The position numbers and the translations under genes were made by a program. Under the pieces are notes generated by a model. It was not told the origin of the DNA and ran no database searches. It was given only the letters and a program-made list of their open reading frames with translations. DNA of 55,814 nt from Pseudomonas sp. ZH-FAD (GTDB taxonomy: Bacteria; Pseudomonadota; Gammaproteobacteria; Pseudomonadales; Pseudomonadaceae), in contig NZ_PGLR01000037.1 of assembly GCF_002803095.1 (NCBI RefSeq), positions 1-55,814 of the forward strand, in the 5' to 3' direction. This document shows, one piece after another, positions 17,394 to 25,386 of this stretch (within the stretch, counting starts at the first letter, position 1; each line of letters starts with the position of its first letter).

Positions 17394-18707
17394 TCAACGG
17401 ATATTGATGATCGTCTGCGCGATCGCGTTCTCGATCTCGATGGTCTTGGCGTTGGCCTGGTAGTTGCGCTGCGCCACGATCAGGTCGACGAGCTGCCCTG
17501 TCAGATCGACGTTGGAGTCTTCCAGCGCCCCCGCCGCAATCGAACCGAGCGTACCGGAAGTCGGCGTCCCGATCACCGGCTCACCAGAGGCCAGCGACTG
17601 CCTCCAGGCCGTGCCACCAACCGGGGTGAGGCCTTGCATGTTGGCAAAGGTCGCCAGGGCCACCTGCCCGATCACCTCGGACTTGCCATTGGTGTAAGTG
17701 GCAAACAATTGCCCGGTTTCATCGAAGGACAAACCCGACAATTGCCCGGTGGTGTAGCCATCCTGCGCCAAGCTGTTCACTGCGAAGTTGGTGTTGGTCT
17801 GGCTTGCCTTGCGCAGATCCAGGGTAACGCCGGTAGCGCTGGCAGCAGCGCCATTGGAGCCCCAGGTGACCGGATCGGTCGTAGCATCGGTGATTGTCGC
17901 TGGAATCCAGTTGGCCAGGCTCAGCGTGCCATCGCCATTATCACCAAAATCACCAAATACAATATTGTCCGTATCCAGTGCGCCTGCGGTGGTGAACGGC
18001 AACGTGGCCTGGTACGGGTCCGTACTGGTCGGATCGCCCGGGTTACGCCCATCCACCAGCACGTACATGCTCCACTGGTTGCTCGCATCCTTGACGAAGT
18101 ATTGCGTCATGGTATGGGCGTTACCCTGCGTGTCATACAGGCTCACGGAGGTCGACCAGTTATAGGAAGTTGACACAGTAGAATCGAAGGGCGAGCTAGT
18201 GGGTATGCTGGCCGACGAATTGAGCGCGAGACTCTGAGTGACAAGCGAGGTGGCGTTAGGCTCCTGGTTACTGGTATCGACCACCAGATTGGTCAGCACC
18301 CCATTGACTAGATTGCCGTCAGCATCGACGCCATAGCCCATCAGGTTGTTGCCAGCGCTGTTGACCACATTGCCATTACTGTCGACCTTGAAGGCACCGG
18401 CCCGCGTATACAGCTGGCTACCACCGTCATTGACGATAAAGTAGCCACTGCCATTGATGGCCAGGTCGAGACTGTTATCGGTGTAGCTGATATTGCCCTG
18501 GGTAAACTGCTGGGCGATATCCGATGTGATCACGCCACTGCCGATCGAGTTGCTCCCCGTGCCGAACATGCTGCTGGCATAGAGATCGGCGAACTCCGCA
18601 CGCGAATATTTGAAGCCGGTGGTTCCGGTGTTGGCAATGTTATTACCCGTCACGTTCAAGTATGAACTGGCAGCCTTCAAACCGCTCAATGCTGTATTGA
18701 ATGTCAT
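17394..18707 (-). CDS. flgE: Flagellar hook protein FlgE
   Basis: 437 aa. N-terminus MTFNTALSGLKAASSYLNVT and NNIANTGTTGFKYSRAEFAD; C-terminus SNVDLTGQLVDLIVAQRNYQ and the final ENAIAQTIINIR. It polymerises into the hook. The middle (about 150-340) is the variable outer domain. The start at 18707 has GGGAG upstream, and it is 26 bp after flgD. A clear terminator closes the unit. Confidence 0.97.
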   Translation of the reverse strand: MTFNTALSGLKAASSYLNVTGNNIANTGTTGFKYSRAEFADLYASSMFGTGSNSIGSGVITSDIAQQFTQGNISYTDNSLDLAINGSGYFIVNDGGSQLYTRAGAFKVDSNGNVVNSAGNNLMGYGVDADGNLVNGVLTNLVVDTSNQEPNATSLVTQSLALNSSASIPTSSPFDSTVSTSYNWSTSVSLYDTQGNAHTMTQYFVKDASNQWSMYVLVDGRNPGDPTSTDPYQATLPFTTAGALDTDNIVFGDFGDNGDGTLSLANWIPATITDATTDPVTWGSNGAAASATGVTLDLRKASQTNTNFAVNSLAQDGYTTGQLSGLSFDETGQLFATYTNGKSEVIGQVALATFANMQGLTPVGGTAWRQSLASGEPVIGTPTSGTLGSIAAGALEDSNVDLTGQLVDLIVAQRNYQANAKTIEIENAIAQTIINIR

Positions 18708-18733
18708 GCTCGCGTCTCCCTTACATCGATCGC

Positions 18734-19423
18734 TTACTGGCCGATATTGATTACTTTGGACAACGCAATACTGCCTACACCGGCCAGATTGAGCGTCATG
18801 TCACTTGTTCCAGAACCCAGCGTCACACTGCTGACCGTTGCCGGCAGGTAGGTCTCAAGGGCCGTGGATTTGCCATCCAGCGAGGCCGACGCCTTGAAGG
18901 TGTAGGTGCCGGACGGCTGCGCCACTCCGCTGGCGTTAGTGCCATCCCAGGTGAAGCTGACGTTGCCGCCTTTGGTCTGGCTGTCGAGCGCAATGGTCTT
19001 GACCAGACTGCCCGCCGAGTCATAGACGCCAACCGAAATACCATCAGCTGCGGACGGGAGCACGACGCTCCCCGTCATGCCAGCGGCGCCATCGACATAG
19101 GTGCTACTGGCCGATACCGTCACGCTGCGCCCCACCAGGGAAGAGGCTTGCAAAGCCTGCGACGATTGATAGCTGCCCAGCAGCGAGTCCATCGAAGCGG
19201 AGATATTGGTCAGACTTTCCAGGCTGCTGAACTGCGCAAGTTGCGCAACGAACTCACTGTTGTCCATCGGATCCAGCGGGTTCTGGTTATTCAACTGAGT
19301 GACCAACAACATGAGAAAGTCATCCTTACCAAGACTGGAGTAGCTGGATTCGTTGGTGTTGCTGGTCGAGGTGCCGGAGTATGTCGACAGCACGCTGCTG
19401 GAAACAGTCTCTGTGGTGCTCAT
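18734..19423 (-). CDS. flgD: Hook-cap protein FlgD
   Basis: 229 aa. The N-terminal export and capping region has LGKDDFLMLLVTQLNNQNPL and DPMDNSEFVAQLAQFSSLES, the family signature. Beyond it are a FlgD Ig-like part (TFTWDGTN-type motif, here SFTWDGTNASGVAQPSG) and a Tudor-like domain. It scaffolds hook assembly and is replaced by FlgK at completion. It is 10 bp from flgC. Confidence 0.96.
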   Translation of the reverse strand: MSTTETVSSSVLSTYSGTSTSNTNESSYSSLGKDDFLMLLVTQLNNQNPLDPMDNSEFVAQLAQFSSLESLTNISASMDSLLGSYQSSQALQASSLVGRSVTVSASSTYVDGAAGMTGSVVLPSAADGISVGVYDSAGSLVKTIALDSQTKGGNVSFTWDGTNASGVAQPSGTYTFKASASLDGKSTALETYLPATVSSVTLGSGTSDMTLNLAGVGSIALSKVINIGQ

Positions 19424-19433
19424 GGCTATGTCC

Positions 19434-19877
19434 TTACTGACCCAGGGTCAGAACCTTCTGCAGCATGGTCTTGGCGGTATTCATCATTTCCGCATTGGTT
19501 TGAAAGGCTCTACTGGCCGAAATCATGTCCGCCATTTCCTCGACCACATTGACGTTCGGATAGAACACGTACCCATCCGCATTCGCTGCCGGATGACTGG
19601 GCTCGTAGCGCATGTCGAGATTGCTCTGATCCTCGACGATGCCGAGCACCTGCACCCCACTCCCCGCCTCGTCCTGCTCGGCGAACAGCGAACCACTACC
19701 ACTGTTCTGCGACTGCTGGAACACGGTGGCGAACACCGGATGACGGGCACGGTAGGTCTGCTCGATACTCGAAGAGACAGACTCCGCGTTGGCGATATTG
19801 CTGGCCACGGTATTGAGGCGAGTGCTCTGCGCGCTCATGCCGGTTCCGGCGATGCTGAAAACACTGGCAAGGGACAT
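19434..19877 (-). CDS. flgC: Flagellar proximal rod protein FlgC
   Basis: 147 aa, standard length. N-terminus MSLASVFSIAGTGMSAQSTR with NTVASNIANAESVSSS; C-terminus VNVVEEMADMISASRAFQTN, the usual FlgC end. It is a rod subunit that follows flgB by 11 bp. Confidence 0.96.
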   Translation of the reverse strand: MSLASVFSIAGTGMSAQSTRLNTVASNIANAESVSSSIEQTYRARHPVFATVFQQSQNSGSGSLFAEQDEAGSGVQVLGIVEDQSNLDMRYEPSHPAANADGYVFYPNVNVVEEMADMISASRAFQTNAEMMNTAKTMLQKVLTLGQ

Positions 19878-19888
19878 GGTCGCGCTCC

Positions 19889-20296
19889 TTATTCGCCGCG
19901 CAGGGCGGCGGTGAGACCTTTGAACTTGCTATTGAGGAAGGTGAAACTGGCCTGGAAATGCACGGCATTCTCGGCATAGTTGGACTGCTCGATCTGCAGA
20001 TCCACGGTGTTCTGATCCAGCGAGGCATGGAACGGCGTGCGATACGGCAGCTCGGCTTCGCCGGTCTTCACGCCCTCGGCTGGGATGTGGCGGCTATCGG
20101 TGCGGCTCAGAGAAACGCCGCCACGCTGCATGCGGCTGCTCTGTTCGGCCAGTACGCTGGCGAAATCCAGATCGCGCGCTTTGTAGTTCGGCGTATCGGC
20201 GTTGGCGATATTGTTGGCCAGCACCTCGGCGCGTTGGGCGCGAAAGCCGAGGGCTTGTTCGTGAATACCGAGTGCTCTGCCGAAGTTGATGCTCAT
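19889..20296 (-). CDS. flgB: Flagellar proximal rod protein FlgB
   Basis: 135 aa. Starts MSINFGRALGIHEQALGFRA and has VLANNIANADTPNYKARDLD, the FlgB signature. An in-frame start 27 bp upstream is less likely by homology. It is first in flgBCDE, about 50 bp downstream of a sigma-54 promoter. Confidence 0.96.
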   Translation of the reverse strand: MSINFGRALGIHEQALGFRAQRAEVLANNIANADTPNYKARDLDFASVLAEQSSRMQRGGVSLSRTDSRHIPAEGVKTGEAELPYRTPFHASLDQNTVDLQIEQSNYAENAVHFQASFTFLNSKFKGLTAALRGE

Positions 20297-20346
20297 GTTC
20301 CGAACCTTTGCCGCTTGGGCCATGTAGTCACTGTTGCAAGCTATCC

Positions 20347-20362
20347 AGCAAAGGCTGTGCCA
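20347..20362 (-). promoter_or_regulatory. Sigma-54 promoter of flgBCDE
   Basis: Minus strand TGGCACAGCCTTTGCT matches TGGCACG-N4-TTGCW at all positions except one, with -24 GG and -12 GC correctly spaced. Confidence 0.88.
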
Positions 20363-20507
20363 ATTTATTTAATCCAATTAAATCAATACTTTAATAGCAT
20401 TCAGGCGGAAAAATAACGGCAAAGCGGCAAGGCTTTACCGCCTATTGGCAAGCAAGCGGCAAAGACAACCGGACAGATTGCCGCCCCGCCGAACCCTGGG
20501 GCGCGCG

Positions 20508-20621
20508 ATGCGCATCGGTTCTTCTGCACCAGGCCAAACCGCTGGTGCCTACGGCGAAACCTATCCGATCGGGCCCATGGTTTTCAGAGTCCAGAAACGC
20601 AAACGGGAGGCCAAAGGCTAA
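20508..20621 (+). CDS. Possible small protein of 37 aa, unknown
   Basis: ATG at 20508, TAA at 20619. The peptide begins MRIGSSAPGQTAGAYGETYP and ends in a basic tail (VQKRKREAKG). It is divergent from flgB and is followed 26 bp later by a hairpin and T run on the same strand, as expected of a small independent transcription unit. The ribosome binding site is weak (CTGGGG). I do not recognise the family. It could also be the 3' end of a decayed gene. Confidence 0.35.
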   Translation: MRIGSSAPGQTAGAYGETYPIGPMVFRVQKRKREAKG

Positions 20622-20646
20622 TGCTGATCAGATAAGTTCGTCACCA

Positions 20647-20678
20647 CCCCCTCCTACTTGCAGTAGAGGGGCGTTTTT
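20647..20678 (+). terminator. Hairpin and T run downstream of the 37-aa ORF
   Basis: CCCCTC...GAGGGG stem, extended by TACT/AGTA across one bulge, followed by CGTTTTT. It points rightward, so it does not serve cheR, which is transcribed leftward. Confidence 0.6.
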
Positions 20679-20679
20679 C

Positions 20680-20739
20680 GTAGGAGCCAGCTTGCTGGCG
20701 ATGCTTTTTATGGCGGATCGCCGGCAAGCCGGCTCCTAC
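20680..20739. repeat. REPIN (paired inverted REP sequences, GTAGGAGCC-GGCTTGC family)
   Basis: GTAGGAGCCAGCTTGCTGGC at the left and the inverted copy GCCGGCAAGCCGGCTCCTAC at the right enclose a short A/T-rich centre. This is the classic Pseudomonas REP motif. Together with the small ORF and terminator it fills the 521-bp gap between flgB and cheR. Confidence 0.88.
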
Positions 20740-20817
20740 AAAGATCGAGTGCAACGGCTTAACTGACTGGCATTAGGCCAAAGGCCTCCCGCTGCTGATA
20801 CCAAACATGCCTTGCGC

Positions 20818-21666
20818 CTATTTGGCCTTGTAGATGATCCCCGGGCTGCACTGCACCATCTGGTACTTCTCGGGCAACCCGTTGAGCGCCTCGGAGGCCC
20901 CCAGGAACAGATAGCCGCCTGGCTTGAGGGTGGCATGGATACGCGTGAGGATGTCCTTCTTCACCTCGGCCGAGAAGTAGATCAGCACGTTGCGGCAGAA
21001 CACGATGTCGAACTTGCCCAGCGCCGCATAACTGTCGAGCAGGTTCAGTGGCCGAAACTCGACGCGGCTCTTGATCGGCGCCTTGACCTGCCAGCGCCCC
21101 GGCCCCCTGGAATCGAAATAACGCTGCAGACGCTCCTGCGACAGACCGCGGCCCATGGCCAGGCTGTCGTACTCGCCGGACTTGCAGTTGCTCAGCATCG
21201 ACGGAGACAGATCGGTGGCGACGATCTGCACACCCGCCTTGAGCTGGCCGAGGTTGGTACGCTCGAACTCGTCGATGGTCATCGACAGCGAATAGGGCTC
21301 CTGCCCGGACGAACAGGCCGCCGACCAGATGCGCAGACGCTGCCCCGGGTAGGCCTTGATCAACTCCGGCAGTACACGGCTCTTGAGCACCTCGAAGGGA
21401 TAGGTGTCGCGAAACCACAGGGTCTCATTGGTGGTCATGGCATCCACCACCTGCTCGCGCAACCCGCCTCGCGGCTGGCTCTGCATGCGCTGCACCAGCT
21501 CGCCCAGGGTCTTGATGCCGTTCTGTTCCATCAACTTGTTCAGACGGCTGGAGACCAGGTACTGCTTGTTGCTGCCAAGCAGAATACCGCAGGCCTTTTC
21601 CAGGAAAGTCCGGAACTGCTCGAAATCCAAATTACCTGAAGACACTAGTGCCGCCTCTGCAACCAT
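20818..21666 (-). CDS. cheR: Chemotaxis protein methyltransferase CheR
   Basis: 282 aa. CheR transfers methyl groups from S-adenosylmethionine to glutamates of chemoreceptors. It has the N-terminal helical CheR_N domain (about 10-75), then the methyltransferase domain with the SAM-binding stretch RIWSAACSSGQEPYSLSM (the usual acidic residue after SSG is Gln, as in other pseudomonad CheR1 proteins), QIVATDLSPSMLSNCKSGEY, and FDIVFCRNVLIYFS. It follows cheV by 22 bp; the pair is placed next to the flagellar rod genes, as is usual in Pseudomonas. Confidence 0.96.
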   Translation of the reverse strand: MVAEAALVSSGNLDFEQFRTFLEKACGILLGSNKQYLVSSRLNKLMEQNGIKTLGELVQRMQSQPRGGLREQVVDAMTTNETLWFRDTYPFEVLKSRVLPELIKAYPGQRLRIWSAACSSGQEPYSLSMTIDEFERTNLGQLKAGVQIVATDLSPSMLSNCKSGEYDSLAMGRGLSQERLQRYFDSRGPGRWQVKAPIKSRVEFRPLNLLDSYAALGKFDIVFCRNVLIYFSAEVKKDILTRIHATLKPGGYLFLGASEALNGLPEKYQMVQCSPGIIYKAK

Positions 21667-21688
21667 AACGTTCGCCGAAGGTTACCCT

Positions 21689-22621
21689 TCAGCACCCATC
21701 CGATACACGAATGCGATCGACCACCCGCGCCGCCAGATCATCTGGCTTGAACTTGGCGAGGAAATCGTCGGCGCCGACCTTCTTCACCATCGCCTGGTTG
21801 AACACCCCGGACAGTGAAGTATGCAGGAGGATGTGCAGCTTCTGCATGCGCGGATCGCTGCGAATCTCCGTGGTCAGCGTATATCCGTCCATCTCGGGCA
21901 TCTCGATGTCGGAAATCAGCATCAGCAGTTCCTTGTCGGGATTATGCCCCTCGTCGGCCATTTTCTTGAGGTAATTGAGTGCCTCGCGGCCATCGTTCAG
22001 CGCCGTCACCTCGACGCCAACGGTCTGCAGGCAGCGCAAAACCTGTTTGCGCGCCACCGAGGAGTCATCGACGATCAGCACATGCTTGGTCAGCGCCTGA
22101 CTCTGCACCTGATCATCGATGACGCCAGCGGAGATCACTTCCGAGGTCGGCGCGACTTCGGCAAGAATCTTCTCGACATCGATGATCTCGACCAACTGCT
22201 GGTCGAGCCGCGTGACTGCTGTCAGGTAGTGATCGCGTCCGGTGCCCTTGGGTGGCGGATGGATCTCCTCCCAGTTCATGTTGACGATACGTTCGACCGA
22301 GCGCACCAGAAAACCCTGAACCTTGGTGTTGTACTCGGTGATGATCACGAAGCTGGTCTTCAGATCTTCCAGCGCGGCACGGCCGGTAGCGATGGAAAGA
22401 TCGAGAATCGGGATGGTGCCCCCGCGAATGTTGGCCACCCCCCGCACCACCGGACTTGATTTGGGCATGATGGTGAGTTTCGGGCATTGCAGCACCTCTT
22501 TCACCTTGAATACGTTGATACCGTAAAGCTGTGGGCCTTCCAGGCGAAACAGCAACAACTCCAAGCGGTTCTGTCCCACCAACTGAGTGCGCTGGTTAAC
22601 CGAATCCATCAACCCGGCCAT
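21689..22621 (-). CDS. cheV: Chemotaxis coupling protein CheV (CheW-receiver fusion)
   Basis: 310 aa. The N-terminal CheW-like domain (about 20-160: LLLFRLEGPQLYGINVFKVK, VVRGVANIRGGTIPILDL) couples receptors to CheA. The C-terminal response-regulator receiver (about 180-305) has the phospho-acceptor Asp in LISDIEMPEMDGYT and the Lys in FLAKFKPDDLAARV. The start at 22621 has AAGGAG upstream. It is divergent from flgA across a 77-bp gap. CheV probably tunes adaptation together with CheR. Confidence 0.96.
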   Translation of the reverse strand: MAGLMDSVNQRTQLVGQNRLELLLFRLEGPQLYGINVFKVKEVLQCPKLTIMPKSSPVVRGVANIRGGTIPILDLSIATGRAALEDLKTSFVIITEYNTKVQGFLVRSVERIVNMNWEEIHPPPKGTGRDHYLTAVTRLDQQLVEIIDVEKILAEVAPTSEVISAGVIDDQVQSQALTKHVLIVDDSSVARKQVLRCLQTVGVEVTALNDGREALNYLKKMADEGHNPDKELLMLISDIEMPEMDGYTLTTEIRSDPRMQKLHILLHTSLSGVFNQAMVKKVGADDFLAKFKPDDLAARVVDRIRVSDGC

Positions 22622-22671
22622 GCCCGGACTCCTTCTTATCCAGTAACGCCTACCCCGTTGAGCCTAGCAGG

Positions 22672-22687
22672 CGGCACGGGGCTTGCT
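22672..22687 (+). promoter_or_regulatory. Sigma-54-like promoter very close to flgA
   Basis: CGGCACGGGGCTTGCT matches TGGCACG-N4-TTGCW except for the first base. The expected transcription start, about 12 bp after the -12 GC, falls at or next to the flgA ATG at 22699. Confidence 0.6.
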
Positions 22688-22698
22688 TTGCATTGCTT

Positions 22699-23457
22699 AT
22701 GAAGCAGAGAACGTCATCATTCCGTCAGCTACTAGCAAAGTGCCTTGCCCCTTTGCCCGTTTTACTCGCTTTGCCGACACTCGGCTACAGCGCTACGGCG
22801 GCTGCCACCTTCACCAGCACTGAACAACTTATCGGCGCCACCGAGGCCTTTCTTGAGCAGGCGACCACTGAATATCTACAGCGTAGCGAAATTCAGGGCC
22901 GCCATGAGATTCGCGTCAACCGTCTCGACCCACGGTTACGCCTGCCTCTGTGCGATCAGCCGCTGACCACCACGCTGGAAAGCCCGGCGCAGCCGCTGGG
23001 CCGTGTCACTACGCGCGTGCGCTGTGACGGCAGCGCTCCGTGGACAGTATTCGTGCCCGCTGAAGTGCGCTTGTATCGCCCCATTGTCGTACTGACTCGC
23101 CCGCTCAAGCGCATGAGCGTAGTCAAAGCTACGGATTTGAGCCTGGTTGAACGCGATGTCGGTCAATTGGGTCAGAACTTTCTCACCGACCTGAATCAGG
23201 CGATCGGCAAAAAATTGACGCGCCAGCTCGGTAGTGACCAGATTCTTCTTTCGACTCATCTGCAAATAGCCGAGGTCATTCGGCGCGGCGACCAGGTGGT
23301 GATCAGCGCTCGCGGCGCTAGCGTGAGTGTCCGTATGCCCGGCGAAGCTCTGACCGATGGTGCTCCAGGCGAACAGATCAACGTGCGTAACCTGCGTTCG
23401 CAGCGAGTCGTTCGAGCCCGCGTTGTCGGGCCTGGGCAAGTGGAAGTACCCATGTAG
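22699..23457 (+). CDS. flgA: P-ring assembly chaperone FlgA
   Basis: 252 aa, periplasmic. The signal peptide is at 1-35 (MKQRTSSFRQLLAKCLAPLP..., LLALPTLGYSA). The body has the SAF-type FlgA domain: RVNRLDPRLRLPLCDQPL, RVRCDGSAPWTVFVPAEVRL, VVISARGASVSVRMPGEALT, and ends GPGQVEVPM. It helps FlgI assemble. An in-frame TTG lies 6 bp upstream of the ATG. No good ribosome binding site is seen, and the sigma-54-like promoter is so close that the transcript may be leaderless or nearly so. Confidence 0.95.
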   Translation: MKQRTSSFRQLLAKCLAPLPVLLALPTLGYSATAAATFTSTEQLIGATEAFLEQATTEYLQRSEIQGRHEIRVNRLDPRLRLPLCDQPLTTTLESPAQPLGRVTTRVRCDGSAPWTVFVPAEVRLYRPIVVLTRPLKRMSVVKATDLSLVERDVGQLGQNFLTDLNQAIGKKLTRQLGSDQILLSTHLQIAEVIRRGDQVVISARGASVSVRMPGEALTDGAPGEQINVRNLRSQRVVRARVVGPGQVEVPM

Positions 23458-23525
23458 GCATGTTTCTTGTAGCGCAAAGACGTGGCGATTCCCTACACTG
23501 TTAAACGACGCGATGAAATTAATCC

Positions 23526-23552
23526 TAAAGTTTTCCCGGCAGCAGCCGAGAA
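23526..23552 (+). promoter_or_regulatory. Sigma-28 (FliA) promoter of flgM
   Basis: TAAA, 15 bp, GCCGAGAA, one mismatch from TAAA-N15-GCCGATAA. It lies 40 bp upstream of the flgM ATG, giving the expected feedback of sigma-28 on its own inhibitor. Confidence 0.8.
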
Positions 23553-23592
23553 GCATGGCAAGCGTCCACCATATCGTCCGAGGTTCTGCATC

Positions 23593-23928
23593 ATGGTCAT
23601 CGACTTCAACCGGCTGAACAATGCCAATACGCCCGCCAATGCGGGACGTACCGGCGCGACTCAGGCTGGCAATCGCAATGAGTCGGCACAGCCGAACAAA
23701 GCGCCTGTCACCGGTACTGATGAACAGACCAACACCAAGAGCGGTGAATCGGTACAACTGAGCCGTGAGGCACAGCAGTTGCAAACAATCGGCGAGAAGC
23801 TGCGTGATCAGCCCATCGTCAACAAGGAGCGTGTGGCCCAGCTGAAACAGGCCATTGCTGATGGCAGCTATCAGGTCGACAGCAAACGCGTCGCCCAGAA
23901 ACTGCTCGACTTCGAATCCCAGCGCTAG
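23593..23928 (+). CDS. flgM: Anti-sigma-28 factor FlgM
   Basis: 111 aa. FlgM binds FliA in the cytoplasm and is exported once the hook is complete. The N-terminus MVIDFNRLNNANTPANAGRT is the Pseudomonas FlgM start. The middle is disordered (Thr, Gly, Asn, Gln). The C-terminal sigma-binding helices are about 60-108 (VQLSREAQQLQTIGEKLRDQ, VAQLKQAIADGSYQVDSKRV). The ATG at 23593 is chosen by homology; the frame is open further upstream. It is followed by flgN after 50 bp. Confidence 0.96.
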   Translation: MVIDFNRLNNANTPANAGRTGATQAGNRNESAQPNKAPVTGTDEQTNTKSGESVQLSREAQQLQTIGEKLRDQPIVNKERVAQLKQAIADGSYQVDSKRVAQKLLDFESQR

Positions 23929-23978
23929 TCTCAGGGCTGCGCTGGGGGTGTTGGACGCCCGACCCCCAAGAGCCCGCC

Positions 23979-24446
23979 ATGAACGACACAGCCTTGCTTG
24001 ACCTCTTCACCAACGATATCGGCACCGCCGAGCAATTGCTTGAGCTGATCGATAACGAATTCCAGGCCCTCACCGAACGCGACCTGCCGCGCCTCGACAG
24101 CCTGCTCAGTGAAAAACAACCTCTGCTTGCCCTGCTTCAACAGCACGGCAACGAGCGCAGCCGTCTGCTGCAAAACGCCGGTCTGAGTGCAGATCGCGAA
24201 GGGCTCACTGCGCTGGCGAGCAAGTCCTCCGTAGGTGATCAGTTGCTGGTACGCAGTGAGGAGCTGTCCGCTCTCCTGCAGCGCTGCCAGGAGGCCAATC
24301 TACGCAATGGGCGTTTGATTCGCGCCAACCAGGCCTCGGTCGGCAGCGTCCTTGGTATTCTGCGCGGCGCAGAGACACCCGGCCTCTATGACAGCCGCGG
24401 CGGTGCCGCTAGAATCGCGCAGCAAAGACCGCTCAGCCAGGCCTGA
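23979..24446 (+). CDS. flgN: Flagellar export chaperone FlgN
   Basis: 155 aa, helical, with Leu/Glu-rich heptads and a C-terminal stretch (ETPGLYDSRGGAARIAQQRP) typical of Pseudomonas FlgN. It escorts FlgK and FlgL to the export gate. It is placed directly after flgM, as in most gammaproteobacteria. Confidence 0.93.
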   Translation: MNDTALLDLFTNDIGTAEQLLELIDNEFQALTERDLPRLDSLLSEKQPLLALLQQHGNERSRLLQNAGLSADREGLTALASKSSVGDQLLVRSEELSALLQRCQEANLRNGRLIRANQASVGSVLGILRGAETPGLYDSRGGAARIAQQRPLSQA

Positions 24447-24536
24447 GCCATCCCCCAACAAAAAGCACAGGGACATGCAGGCACTCTGCCAGTATGCTAG
24501 TGCCGTTATAGCTCATGAACCGGAGAGTTCCGTCCT

Positions 24537-25286
24537 GTGTCCAGCGCGTTCAACGACGAGAGCGGTCCTCAGCCGCCCAAGGTGCTCAAGACATCCGTCG
24601 AGATCATTGCCATCCTGCGTCAACTGCAACAGAACCATGACCCCCTGATCATTCAGTTCAAGGGGCGCGACCTGCGCTTCCAAAGCTACCTGGTTGAAAT
24701 CGATAAAGACCGTGCTCGCGTGGCACTGGACGAAATCATCCCCAACGATGGTGAGCGTTTTCTCAAGCAGGGTGAAACCTTCAACATAGAAGCGTTTCGC
24801 GACGGGGTACGCGTCGCCTGGACCTGTGATCATGACGTGCAGCTCGGCGAGCTCGAGGGAGCCCCCTGCTACTGGGCGCCGCTACCCAGTGAGGTAATCT
24901 ATCACCAGCGCCGCAGCGCCTTTCGCGCACAATTGAAACAAAGCGATCTGGTCAAGGTTGTACTCAATGGTGACAAACTGCGCGAGTCGCTGCCAGGCCA
25001 TCTGCTGGACATCTCGGCCACCGGCTGCAAACTGCGTTTCGCCGGCAACCTCAGCCAGCAATTGAGCAATGGCCAGGTACACGAGCGACTCACCGCCTAT
25101 CTGCCCTTCGGCAACATGACCTGCGCCGTGGAGTTACGTCACGTGCAATACGAGGACAAGGTCGACATGACGTTCGTCGGCACTCGTTTTCATCGCTTGA
25201 ACGGCCTTGAGCAACGTCAGGTCGAGCGCTTCGTCTATCAGCTGCAACGCGAGGCGCGTCGCACCGAGAGCGACGGCCCCTTCTGA
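24537..25286 (+). CDS. flgZ: PilZ-domain flagellar brake protein FlgZ (YcgR type)
   Basis: 249 aa. The N-terminal YcgR domain (about 15-115) binds the motor. The C-terminal PilZ domain (about 120-240) has both c-di-GMP motifs: RRSAFR (RxxxR) and DISATGCKLRF (DxSxxG). When c-di-GMP is high it slows or biases the flagellar motor. It starts at a GTG with CGGAGAG upstream, 90 bp after flgN. With Alg44 at 51010 this window has a c-di-GMP receiver for motility and one for polysaccharide synthesis. Confidence 0.93.
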   Translation: MSSAFNDESGPQPPKVLKTSVEIIAILRQLQQNHDPLIIQFKGRDLRFQSYLVEIDKDRARVALDEIIPNDGERFLKQGETFNIEAFRDGVRVAWTCDHDVQLGELEGAPCYWAPLPSEVIYHQRRSAFRAQLKQSDLVKVVLNGDKLRESLPGHLLDISATGCKLRFAGNLSQQLSNGQVHERLTAYLPFGNMTCAVELRHVQYEDKVDMTFVGTRFHRLNGLEQRQVERFVYQLQREARRTESDGPF

Positions 25287-25313
25287 GCCCACCCCCTCCA
25301 TTCGCGCAAAGCC

Positions 25314-25371
25314 CGATGGGTGGGCTTCAGTCCACCAAGGGAGGCCGCCGTGGGCTAAAGTCCACCCTACA
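25314..25371. repeat. Paired GTGGGCTTYAGTCCACC repeats
   Basis: GGTGGGCTTCAGTCCACC and GTGGGCTAAAGTCCACCCTAC, two palindromic copies separated by about 15 bp between the convergent ends of flgZ and the MFS gene. This is a common Pseudomonas intergenic repeat and may also act as a bidirectional terminator. Confidence 0.75.
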
Positions 25372-25386
25372 AAGTCTGGCGGCGGA

